A stretch of 64,000 nucleotides of DNA from Lutraria lutraria. Taxonomy: Eukaryota; Mollusca; Bivalvia; Venerida; Mactridae. This document shows, piece after piece, positions 26,111 to 36,488 of the stretch. The stretch covers positions 1,704,176 through 1,768,175 of the forward strand of contig OZ026833.1 in the NCBI GenBank assembly GCA_964023205.1, in the 5' to 3' direction. A program made the position numbers and the translations under genes. Position 1 is the first letter of the stretch; the number at the start of each line of letters is the position of its first letter. Under the pieces are notes generated by a model. It saw only the letters and a list, made by a program, of their open reading frames with translations, had not been told where the DNA came from and made no database searches.

Positions 26111-26511
26111 ACTTTCCCACATCATCATCACCCTTACTAAAATGCTATTATCATCATAATGCACTTTATGAAGATATTATCAAGGTAATCTAGCTTCAAC
26201 TTGACGCAATTTGTCTTTTAAATCTGTTTCTATCTCTTGAGACAAATAGGCTCTTCAATAATTTGAACTACTGATGAAGCAAATCTGGCTATAAATGTCT
26301 TTCAACATGACTTGCAATTGTCTATATATGGCATGTGAGTAGCCCAACATTGTTACATGTAGTCTTATAATCACACTATCTTCACTATGTGAGCAAACTA
26401 CCTGACAACATGTAATTTAATCACAATAAACTAAATCTCAGGTGTCTCAGTAAGGAGACTCCTTGACAACATGTAAATTAAGCACCACCATCACAATATA
26501 TGATCATCTTA

Positions 26512-27305
26512 GCTCAGGACCTAGCCTGGAAAAGTTCGATAATCAGGACCAAATCTGGGTACTACTAATACATGGGACTACGCCTGGAAAAAATCAAATA
26601 CTCTGAACTATGTTATGAAACCTTGAATTACTCTGTCTCAGGACCAAGTCTGAAAAATTCAAATACTCATGGCTAAGCCAGGGAAACAACAAATACTCAG
26701 GACCAAGCCTGGAAAACTCAAATATGCAGGACTACGCTTTGAACAAGCAAAAACTCAGGACCAAGCCTGGACCAAAATACGCCTGACTAAGTCGGAATTT
26801 AAATACGAAAAACTCAGGACTAAGCCCCAGAAACATAAAATACTCAAGTTTACGGGAGGACTTAGCTTGTTATTTTAATGGACACATCAAATACCAGTGC
26901 TGTTTTCACAAAGCCTGTATCACATCAGGACTAAACAAGCACATTTAAGCTCAGGACTTAGCCTGGAAACATTACAATTTCTGGACAAACCCGGAAACAT
27001 ACAAATCTCAGGACTAAGCCCGGAAACATACAAATCCCCTGACCAAGTCTGGAAAAGTACAAATCTTGTTCCTACTCTTAGGACAAAGAATGGAAATACA
27101 ACAAATCTCAGGACTAAGCCTGGAAATATACAAATCTCAGGACTAACCCCATAAATATATATACAAATCTCAGGACAAAGCCTGGAAATATACAAAACTC
27201 AGGACCATGCCTGTGAATAAAACCAAACTCAGGACTAAGCCGGGAAAAATAACAAATCTCAGGACAAAGCCTGAAAATACAAATCTCAGGACAAAGCCTG
27301 GAATT
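26512..27305. repeat. ~29-bp satellite array
   Basis: Roughly 25 degenerate copies of CTCAGGACTAAGCCTGGAAA followed by AT-rich filler, with two stray copies near 27930-27960. Open frames on both strands here are by-products of the repeat. Confidence 0.88.
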
Positions 27306-29363
27306 ACAATAAAATACATAAGATAACCTCCGATTTTAATATATAAATTAAGCAATAAAACAAACAAACAAAAATAAATACACAGGTTTTTACCCGGGAT
27401 AATATATATTATATCTAACACTGAGTGGTATACATGCTGTACATGTATCAACAAAAACCTTCTTAACATAGTAATAAGTATACATATATATGTATACATG
27501 GTTCCCACATCCACAACAATCACCTCCCCCGGCAAACCCAACAAGCACTAATAGAATTAAGATATTTATATTTTTGTTTTGATAATTCTAAATATAGGAT
27601 ATTTATATGTGACAACTACATTTTCTTAAACCTTATGTGATTGTGTCCTTACCAACTTCATGATTAAGTTATCTTTTATCAATTTAGTTGTTTAATAACC
27701 AATTTTCTTTTTTCTTTTTTTTTTTTTACTTAGTGCATAAGAAATTTGCCAAGCAAGACGGCCGCCAAGGGAGGCAAAGACCGCAGACGCGGGAACCATG
27801 TATCACACATGTATCTATTCTATATATATATGCAGTAAGCTGTAATGATGGCATAGTTGCCTTAAGTTAATTTGAAACAGTTTCCTGCCATATAACTTTT
27901 TTATAAGTAATTAAGTTATAACATAAATCTCAGGACTAAGCCTGAAAACAACACAAATCTCAAGAATTATCGCTGGAACTCCGAGTCTGTCTTTGCGCAG
28001 TTAGATGGGCTGAACTGAACCCTTTATACTTCTGTCCATAGTTCACCAATGTCAGATAAAGCCTGGAAATTTTGGAATGAAAGTATTATTCATGACATCC
28101 GACATCGACTCCTATTAAAATTGCATATTTTCACCCTGGATCTGGTAGTAACCGTCTGTATACTTTGATTTAACACTAACCGTCTGGTATATAGATGTAA
28201 CGAATATTGAATTTCATCAAAACAAATTAGATCTACAACATGTTGAAGATCTGCACGATGTCCATAGTCATTATCCATCCGTCAATAGTATTATACCATG
28301 TCCTTTATAACACTGATGAGTTATAAATCCTGAGGGTACACCTGTAACTTCACATAAGTTCCGGTAGTGGATTAATGAAATGTTTAATTCGTGCAACGAA
28401 GGAAGGTCCAAAAACATGTACTTGTTACGTATTCGCATAACGAATGTTGTGTTGACGTGCATACTTGAAAAACATCCGTGTAGAGCTCTACCGACTACGC
28501 GTTAAACACTGAACCAACCATGATCATTTCCGGACAGTATAGAAAACGAATTGTTCTTCGATACATTCCAAATAAACGCATTGGGATGTAATACATAATA
28601 AGTTTGAGATATGGAAAATAAAACTGTTTAACGGAGTAAACAAAAGATTCCTTTGTCTCAATAAAAACAATGTAGAGCGCATGCGCAAAGTTAGCGCAGC
28701 GACTAAAATTCTACTCATACCGTAAGAACGTAACAGAGTTCTCGTTCTTGCCACGTTGGGCACCTGGCATATAATTGACATCACACAGCTCCAAAATAAA
28801 ACATTTTATATACATATAAAATACATTTATTCTACATTATTAAAATAGTTGCTAGGTTACTTGAAATAAATTTATAACATGCCACAATACTTCGTAATTA
28901 TAACCAACTATACATATTCATTGTATTTTTTTAGTTTACATTCTGCAGAAATTTACCATTATGAGTCATAAAATATACACTGATTTAACGATTGATCATG
29001 GTAAATGAATACAAATTTCTTGTCCATGATAATGTATTTTCTTCAGAAAGATCCTAGCATATGAAGATTCTTTTATCTGCGAAGATTAACAGATACTTAC
29101 CATTTCTATGGTCAACAAACCGCTAGTTTCGGTGTTAGTGGGTCTATTCGCACATTGTTGTCTTGAACCTGTTGATGAGTCAGTCGCAGAATGTCCTGTT
29201 GTTGTTCTTTAACAACATCTTGAAGCGCGTCAATTTGGTGTTGTTGCTCGTCCAAACGTTTCATCAAAATGGTGATGACGTCATCAGTACCTAGTTCTCC
29301 ACTGACAAGCGGAAAAAAGATATTTACTAAAATCAACGCTGTGAAAAACATGTCTACATTCAC

Positions 29364-30627
29364 AAATGATGGATGTATTATATCTAATGTTCAGATATGG
29401 TGTCCTAAATTGATAAACAAATGCTTCCTTAGACGTGTGCTGCTAGGTTACGTACAAATGCTTCAAAAACAATTTCGTATATCGCATGCAATCAACCGCG
29501 TAATACTTTAAAGTTAGATAAGTAGGTTTATACACCATGAATTATGTCAATCAATAAACGAAAGTTGTAGTTTTTGGTAAATGTCGAATTGAATCCTGCT
29601 TTATGAGACGGTAGAGTTTGGGAATGATCCAACAGCTATAACGCAACGCTTATAACAATTAAGCTATAACACTTCACACAACACAGTCTCAGAGCTTTGA
29701 TGATACCATCTTTATCATGTATGTGCAAGTTGCAAAGTGACTACTTCCATTTGGTCAGAGCGCATGAATTTATTGCGGACCGAAGTACTATGTGTTTCTA
29801 CATCCGCCATGCTAGTGTTAAACTATTTCCAGTTCCATGTAGCGGAGCAAGTCTATGTATGTTCAGTTTCCATGAGTATACTTTCAGTACTTTGCTTTAT
29901 CCTGTGTGATTAAACCTGGTCGTTTTATTCAATTCATATGTACGTACATGTACACGTATATAATTATCATAGGCATGTTGTGTATAATTATGTAAAGACT
30001 ACCATGTATCTTGCATTTTTAGATGTTTTACTCCCAGTCACATCATTAATAAGTCACAACATACTCTACATGCCAGCATCATTAAGTAAATGTCCCATTC
30101 ATCTTATATACATACTGCGCATTGTATACTAGTATAATAACATATATGCATGTATTGGGTTGACAATGATTTGGTTGGTATAAACATCATTATTACAGAG
30201 ACCATAGAATTAAAGGATCACACACTGAATGTGAGAATGAGGCTTGTTTAGATTTCAAAAACTATGACACGTACTTCTAAATTTATCGTTATAATTGTGT
30301 TCAATGAAACCTGATTAATCATCATATTACAAAATTAACTGCACTTTAATCAGGGAAGCATTTAAGCATAATATATCTAGACATATTCACGTTGCCTTTC
30401 AGTGTAACAATACGAAAAACTGAATTATCAAAAACGGTATAGATATATACATATTGTGGTATGTTTACCATAATGTTAGGATTGGTGTATGAGGGTGTAC
30501 AGTTGAATTGCGACAATTGAAAATATACGTTTATTTTAATAAGTTTAATGCTTAGTCTCAGTTATACACGACGGCTAAATACTATATACGCTTGTCCATT
30601 ATAATTATATTTCAATTTCTTATTTAG
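29364..30627. other. Gene-free spacer upstream of psi-2
   Basis: Duplicate of 10796-12595 minus some AT-rich filler. It contains the fifth upstream module and a TACAGTTGAATTGCGACAAT remnant near 30495. The right end (30550-30627) matches 12525-12595, the 3' flank of C1q-3. No gene seen. Confidence 0.6.
29754..29908 (+). repeat. C1q upstream module, copy e (truncated)
   Basis: Fifth copy, about 390 bp upstream of the psi-2 ATG. It lacks the palindromic start but keeps GCGGACCGAAGTACTATG through CAGTTTCCATGAGTA. Confidence 0.6.
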
Positions 30628-31567
30628 TTAGCCAACGATTCCACCATTGAAATCAGAAAGATCTTGCAATAAAAAGCCAGAAAATGTCGTGTAGATATTG
30701 ACATTACTGTAGACATAGTCAGAATTATCCCTGCTTTGAACAGCAACGTCATCACCTGTCTTCAACTCTAGAACGACCATCTGACTTCCAGCATTATTCA
30801 CCGAACTTCCTTGTACATAGACATCGGCTTTGTTTACGCCATTAACAAATATTCCACAGTAGGCAAGGTGTTGCGCATGCGTAAAAATGGTAGTATGGAA
30901 TGCATAAATTCCGGACACCGGTGCTGTGAACACACCATGATGCTCGTTGTATCCATCTCCGATATTGGTGTACACACGGTCGAAAACGATATTCTGATTA
31001 ACACCAAGGTTATTTAAAAGATGTGTAAGGACAGCTGTGAATGCGATTGTTCCTTGGATCGGTAATTGTCTTTTACTTCGCTCGTTCGGGATAGTGTCCT
31101 CTGAAATAGAAGACAACATGTGTTACCTAAATGCATTTATGACAGTAGTATTCATACACTGTAATGTCAAATAGATGATCGGAATTGAAAGTAAATTACA
31201 TAAAGCAAAAATACTGATGAATTAAAAAAATTTCAGCTAAAGAAAATTGTATTTATCCTGTCAATCTTTAAATGATCGTTAATTGTACTAAATCACAGTT
31301 ACCTTTGGCTGACTCAACAAGCGCCTGTTTATTTGGTTCTAAAGTGGTGCTCTTTGTCTGGTTTTGTTTCAGTCGCAGATTTACCGTCTGTTGATCATCA
31401 ACGAGTTCTTGTAGAGCAATGATTTGTTGTTGTTGTGCTTCAATCTTGCTTTCTTGCTCGTCCAAACGTTTCATTAATGCAGTAATGACGTCATCAGTAC
31501 ACATTTGTCCTTTTGCGGACAAAAAGAAAAAAACCGCAATAATTAAAACTATTGAAAACGTTCCCAT
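30628..31567 (-). CDS. C1q-4: secreted coiled-coil C1q-domain protein
   Basis: Exon 1 is 31567-31303 and exon 2 is 31100-30628, phase 1, 245 aa. Signal peptide MGTFSIVLIIAVFFFLSAKG is followed by QMCTDDVITALMKRLDEQ and a short coiled coil (residues about 30-68). RSKR precedes QLPIQGTIAF. The head carries FDRVYTNIGDGYNEHHGVFT, SGIYAFHTTIF, AYCGIFVNG and TTFSGFLLQD, and ends FNGGIVG. I started at the ATG opening the signal peptide; the frame is open 50 codons further upstream without a credible leader. A Cys near the mature N-terminus (QMCTDD) is unique in the array and could link chains. It donated the 3' part of C1q-3. Confidence 0.92.
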
Positions 31568-32999
31568 TTTAGCACTTTTTATAACTACAGATGTACAGTT
31601 TAAAACGTGTAAGAAATCATTTACAACAGTAACCAATGCAAGATAACAATATGACCTACATGTAATTCTACAAATACCAAGTTGGGTGCTCGTTGTACAT
31701 TTACCGAAACATCTCATATTATTAAGTATGAAACATTATCTTTCATATTTTAAGTACATTTGTATGTCATATGAAGCATAAATAGATCATGAAGTAATCA
31801 TAATTGATATAGGTGTGCGGAAGTTATCTTGTTGTCTTTGAATAAAATTAAATTGACAACCTTTTATAGTGACCCCACTTCTACTCAGTAGTATTTTGTT
31901 ACCATTCGTCTTACAATTGTACTGATAGAAAAGCTTCATTCAAACACGAAAAATCAAGCATGTATACTAGTTTTAGGTACACCATGTAAAACTGCAACTT
32001 ACCTTTTATATGAGTTTGTATGTCTGTATATAGCTGATGTTTTGTTTCGTATTTGAAGCAAATCTAAATGAAACAATGTGCTTATAATGGTGAGACTTGT
32101 CGTTTGGTCACATTTTGATAACACTTTGCTTTTATGATCGTTAACACAATTTATTTACATTAATCACAGGTGTGTACCTGTTGTCTTAACGAATACCCCT
32201 TTCTACTTCATTTTATAGATATCAGTATAATACAACAAATGTACTGTAAATGGTCATAATTGGATCTCTGAATGTAATTGGTATAGACATATACATGCAC
32301 ATGTATATACAATGTGCATTCTGTTGATGTTTGGATTTGTTTCCATGGACGTACTGTTGAATTTCGTTTGTTCGACATACAAAAAACACTTAGAACTATC
32401 GCCTTGTTCGAAGTATCGCTTAGTGTTAATCGTAAATGTTTACCCTGTCTCTTTCTATTCTTCTTGCCGTAAAGCATTGCTTGTTTCTGTTTACCCGACC
32501 GATCCTATCTTTTCAAGACCCGAGAAACTGAAATTCACTTTCTTACTTTTTTAATTTTCCAAACGCTTTGAAGGGCAAACAATAAAATCACCGACCAACT
32601 TCCCTATTTCTTAGCATGTAACCAAAAACAATAAAAAAAAAACGTTCATGGATAGTCTCTACAAAAGTTTTGATAATAATTGTGACAAACCAGTGATCAA
32701 ATATTTTATAACGGGATCTAAATTAACATCACCTCTTCACATTTTGAAATTGTATGTCCAAAAAAAAACACAATAAAAACATCAAAGCACTGGTTGAGAA
32801 AGTGTGTCTGTTTTATCGTAGCTTAGTTTCGTCCAAAATCAGACTTACAAAATAATTCGATTATCCAGCAATTTGTCTATTTATGCAAAGCATATACATG
32901 CATGTGCGTACTGTCAAAAACTTGAAATACTGTGTTAAAGCTAGTAAATGGAGGAAGACTTTATGCTTCTCAAGCCAATATCCGCATTTCCATGTTCAG
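31568..32999. other. Spacer between C1q-4 and C1q-5
   Basis: No gene seen. The part at 31600-32100 resembles 34210-35000 upstream of C1q-5 (shared TATATAGCTGATGT and GAAGCAAATCTAAATGA phrases), so C1q-4 and C1q-5 share duplicated upstream sequence. The rest is AT-rich. Confidence 0.6.
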
Positions 33000-34200
33000 T
33001 TATCCAACAATTCCGCCATTGAAATCGGAAAGATCTTGCAATAGAAAGCCAGAAAATGTCGTGTAGATATTTCCATCACTGTAAATAACATCTGCTTTTC
33101 CCTTATTTTGAACGGCTACGTCATCACCTTTATTTAACTCTAGAACGACCATCTGACTTCCAGCATTGGTTACTGTGCTTCCTTGTACAAAAACATCTGC
33201 CTTGTTTACACCATTCACAACTATGCCACAGAAAGCAAGCTGGTGTGTGTGAGCAAACATGGTAGTATGGAATGCATAAATTCCTGTAACGGGTGCTGTG
33301 AACACGCCATGGTGCTCGTTGTATCCATCTCCGACATTGGTGTACACAAGGTCAAAAACAACATTCTGGTTGACTCCGAGATTTGCTACTGGGTGATTAA
33401 GGACAGCTGTGAAAGCGACTGTTCCTTGAATGGGTAACTGCCTTTTACTACGCTGGTTCGGGATAGTGTCCTCTGAAACAGAATACAACATATGTTTGAC
33501 CAAAATAATATTTCTACAAAACTCATTCGATGCACGAAATGGAGCATAGATACAAGTAAGTCAGTATACAGATTAAATTTGAATGTTTTCTCTTCACGTA
33601 ATCTAATACATTTATGTAGTATGTTTGGTGTATGGTTACTGCTTTGTTAGAAAAAAACAAGGTAATTAAGGAATTGCCTGCTGATAATTTCACATTAATT
33701 AGTTAAACCATTTTGTACGGGTAATATAAATACATTTCCACGGACTATGATCAAGCGTTTTAAGCTAAAATAGAAATTAAAGCAATAGAGGTGAGTAAAA
33801 TTGCACGGCAAAGAAAACTGTATTTATCCAGTCAATCGTCGTTTAATTGAGCAAACTCATATAACTTACCTTGTAGAAGCTGAACAAACTCTTGTGTTCT
33901 CTGATGTAAAGGAGTGCTCTGATTTGTCTGCGTTTGTTCCAGTCTCATAAATTCCTTCTGATGGTCGTCAACGAGTTCTTGCAGAACATTAATGTTTCGC
34001 TGTTGGGTATCGATTTGTTGTTGTTGTGCGTCATTTTTCTGTTGAAGCACACCAATCTTGCTTCGTTGAACATCTATTTGTTGTTGTTGTTCGTCCAAAC
34101 GTTTCATTAGTGTATTAATGACGTCATCGGTGTAAGTTTGTCCATTTGCGGACAAAAAGAGAAAATTTGCAATAATAAAAACGGTTGAAAACGATCCCAT
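33000..34200 (-). CDS. C1q-5: secreted coiled-coil C1q-domain protein
   Basis: Exon 1 is 34200-33870 and exon 2 is 33472-33000, phase 1 (GTAAGT donor, TTTCAG acceptor), 267 aa. Signal peptide MGSFSTVFIIANFLFLSANG precedes QTYTDDVINTLMKRLDEQQ and a Gln-rich coiled coil to about residue 95. RSKR stands just before QLPIQGTVAF. The head has FDLVYTNVGDGYNEHHGVFT, TGIYAFHTTMF, AFCGIVVNG, LNKGDDVAVQNKG and TTFSGFLLQD. The start ATG is the natural leader start with no competing upstream ATG. Family role as for the other members: extracellular recognition. Confidence 0.93.
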
Positions 34201-35370
34201 TTTAACTCTATACCTTGTACCTATAGGTGAACAGTTTAAGACTTGTAAGAAATAATTTAAGCAGTAAACAGTGCAAGATAACCAGCTGACCTAATTTCAC
34301 AAATACCAAGGTGGGTGCTCGTTGTTCATTTACCAAAACATTCCATAATTATTCAGTATAAAACATATTTCATACTTTAAGGATTACAGCCCGTAATACA
34401 AGTATTCATCTCTTGTTCATTATTATTGAGTATGCAAAATGAATCATTTACAAATCATTCACCACGAGCTTTTTCTGAATTGAAAATTTTGGAATTTGTA
34501 AACATGAAATTAAAAATGCCATATATTCATAGAAAAGGGAGAGAACTAGTTAGTAATATTACCTCCCTTTAAGGAATGAGTCACCCGGGTCCAACATTTC
34601 AAAATATTGTATGGTTGAAAGTTAACATCTAATCAATTATTTTTTATTGTCAAATTTTATAAGGTACCTCTAACTGTTGTTCATCAGTCATTAAAAGTTT
34701 GTAAGGGGTGTGTCCGGAAAGTAATAGGACACTTTCAATTAAAGTAGTGTAAGCCGACGTTATAAGGATCGCTTACCCCTTAAGTACCGCGTATAAAGCA
34801 TAAAATGGGTTATGCTAAAATCATCATTGATAATTATAGTTGTCCGAAAGTTGTCATGTTGTCTTTGAACAAAGTTAAATTGACCATCTATAACAGTGAC
34901 CAACTCCGTATCATTGTAAAACACTTACTTACGATTTAAATGATTTTATATGTATATAGCTGATGTAGTCGAAGCAAATCTAAATGATACAACGAACATG
35001 ATTAGGTTTGGTCACAACGCTTTGTTTACATATTTGTTTTTGGAATGACGTTTATTGTCATTAATTATATGTGTGTCCTTGTTACTAGTATAACAAATCC
35101 TAGGTCATCTGTCAGTACTTGTATGTCTCCCTTATTCCACACGCATTAGTAAAATACTGTATAATTGGTTTTAGGATGTAAATTTCGGTATTCGGTTGTT
35201 TCTGGTATAGCTTTGTTTAACTTAGACCGGCTAAAGTGATGTAATAATGAAACAACATTCCAAAAGAGTCAAATATTTTTGTATTTGATGTTTATTTGTT
35301 GTTAACCGAAACCGAACATCTTTTGCATATCAAAAATATGTATTAGTATTTGCATTCTGTGCTCTATTTA
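34201..35370. other. Spacer between C1q-5 and C1q-6
   Basis: No gene seen. It contains sequence shared with the C1q-4 upstream region and a GTGTGTCCGGAAAGTAATAG motif near 34710, without a matching partner in the window. Otherwise AT-rich. Confidence 0.55.
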
Positions 35371-36488
35371 TCAAACAATATTGCCATTTGAATCGGAAAG
35401 AGCTTGCACTATAAAGCCAGAAAACGTTGTGTATGCATTACGGTCACTGTAAATATAATCAATTTGGTTTTTATTCTGAACTGCTACTTCATCGCCTTTG
35501 CTCAACTTTACCACAATCATCTGGCTTCCAGCATTATTGACAGTGCTGCCCTGCACATAGACATTGGCTTTGCTTACACCATTCACGACAATACCACAAT
35601 AAGCAAGTCTATTTGGTAATGTGTAAATGGTTGTATGGAATGCAAAAACTCCTGAATTGGGCGCTGTGAACACGCCACGATGCTCGTTATATCCATCTCC
35701 ATCATTGGTGTCCACTCTGTCAAATACAATATTCTGGTCTACTCCGATATTGTTCACTAAGTGAGTAAGAGCAGCAGTAAAAGCTACTGTTCCTTGAATG
35801 GGTAATTGTCTTTTACTTCGTTGGTGTAACGTTTTGTCATCTGAAACAGAAAAATAGAAGACAATCTGTAATTAACATTAACAAACGAATATCAATTTCA
35901 TTCATATACAACAATTTTAATGTTCGATATTAAATTTTATGCTTAAAATGCGAGGCTATTTGTCTCTTTTAATACACTACCTTACTAATGTAAGTACATG
36001 TAGTGTACCCGGCTATGTTTGCATTTATAACTGTGCCAGAAAAACACAAGGAAATTGAACTTGTATTCATTTTATCATTTTTACATTCAAAAAGTATAAA
36101 TTGTATAAATGCACACTCACGTACCCCGATGTAGCTGAACAAACTCAGAGTTTGGCTTCATACTAGGGTTCACATCTTTTTGCGTTTGTGACAGTCGCAT
36201 AATTTCCATCTGTTGATCGTTAATGATCTCCTCTAGAATATCAATCTTCCGTCGTTGAGCATCGATTTGTTGTTGGTGCATGAATGTTTGTTTTTGTTGT
36301 GTGTCAACTTGACGTTGTTGGGCATCAATCTTGCTTTGTTGAACATAGATTTGGCGTTGTTGCTCGTCCAAACGTTTCGTCAATGTTGTGATGACGTCAT
36401 CGGTGAAAAATAGTCCATTAGCCGACGATAAAAGTAAATTCGTTACAAGCAAAAGAGTTGAAAAAGTTCCTATTTCAACTCGGTTCAT
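35371..36488 (-). CDS. C1q-6: secreted coiled-coil C1q-domain protein
   Basis: Exon 1 is 36488-36125 and exon 2 is 35840-35371, 277 aa. The donor is GTACGT. Using it, instead of the GTGAGT four bases further along, keeps the phase-1 join shared by all loci. The Met of the usual MGTF start has become Ile here, so translation should begin five codons upstream (MNRVEIGTFSTLLLVTNLLL). A heptad coiled coil (QQRQVDT, QQKQTFM, QQQIDAQ) leads to RSKR and QLPIQGTVAF. The head is the most divergent (FDRVDTNDGDGYNEHRGVFT, SGVFAFHTTIY, FSGFIVQALS) and ends one residue early at NGNIV. A TTAAAT box lies about 30-40 bp upstream of the ATG. Open throughout, so probably functional. Confidence 0.9.

Larger units (their letters stand above)
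22053..28826. mobile_element. Long member (6774 bp) of the same repeat family
   Basis: It begins with the same ~155-bp TGTGTCGTGG block and finishes with the same ~228-bp block (28599-28826) as the short element, and is again bounded by TTATT. The interior is different: unique AT-rich sequence, an 86-bp satellite (23935-26110) and a ~29-bp satellite (26512-27305). No reverse transcriptase, integrase, transposase or Rep/helicase motif is visible, so it is non-autonomous. Together with the short element it forms a tandem insertion into the psi-2 intron. Confidence 0.75.
20809..29363 (-). pseudogene. psi-2: C1q-domain pseudogene split by a 7.45 kb insertion
   Basis: Exon 1 lies at 29363-29101 and exon 2 at 21266-20809; splice sites are retained (GTAAGT; CTATTTAG). 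The leader MNVDMFFTALILVNIFFPLV is a good signal peptide and the stalk matches psi-1. A 2-nt loss late in exon 1 shifts the frame (DPLTPK then LAVC and stop). Exon 2 has a TGA where NLGVNQN should read (GGA to TGA) and lost about 24 nt around the VNGANKADIY segment, next to another TGA. The C-terminal head TTFSGFLLQDLS remains. In the sister locus psi-1 the two exons are about 0.5 kb apart; here two related elements lie between them. Confidence 0.88.

Noticed and set aside
26120..26240. Minus-strand coding-like phrase RAYLSQEIETDLKDKLRQVE
   Set aside because: Only 24 codons between stops, no partner exon, within the long repeat element. Too little to call.
22053..28826. Autonomous LTR retrotransposon
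   Set aside because: No reverse transcriptase, integrase or gag motif was seen. The shared end blocks are not full terminal repeats of one element.
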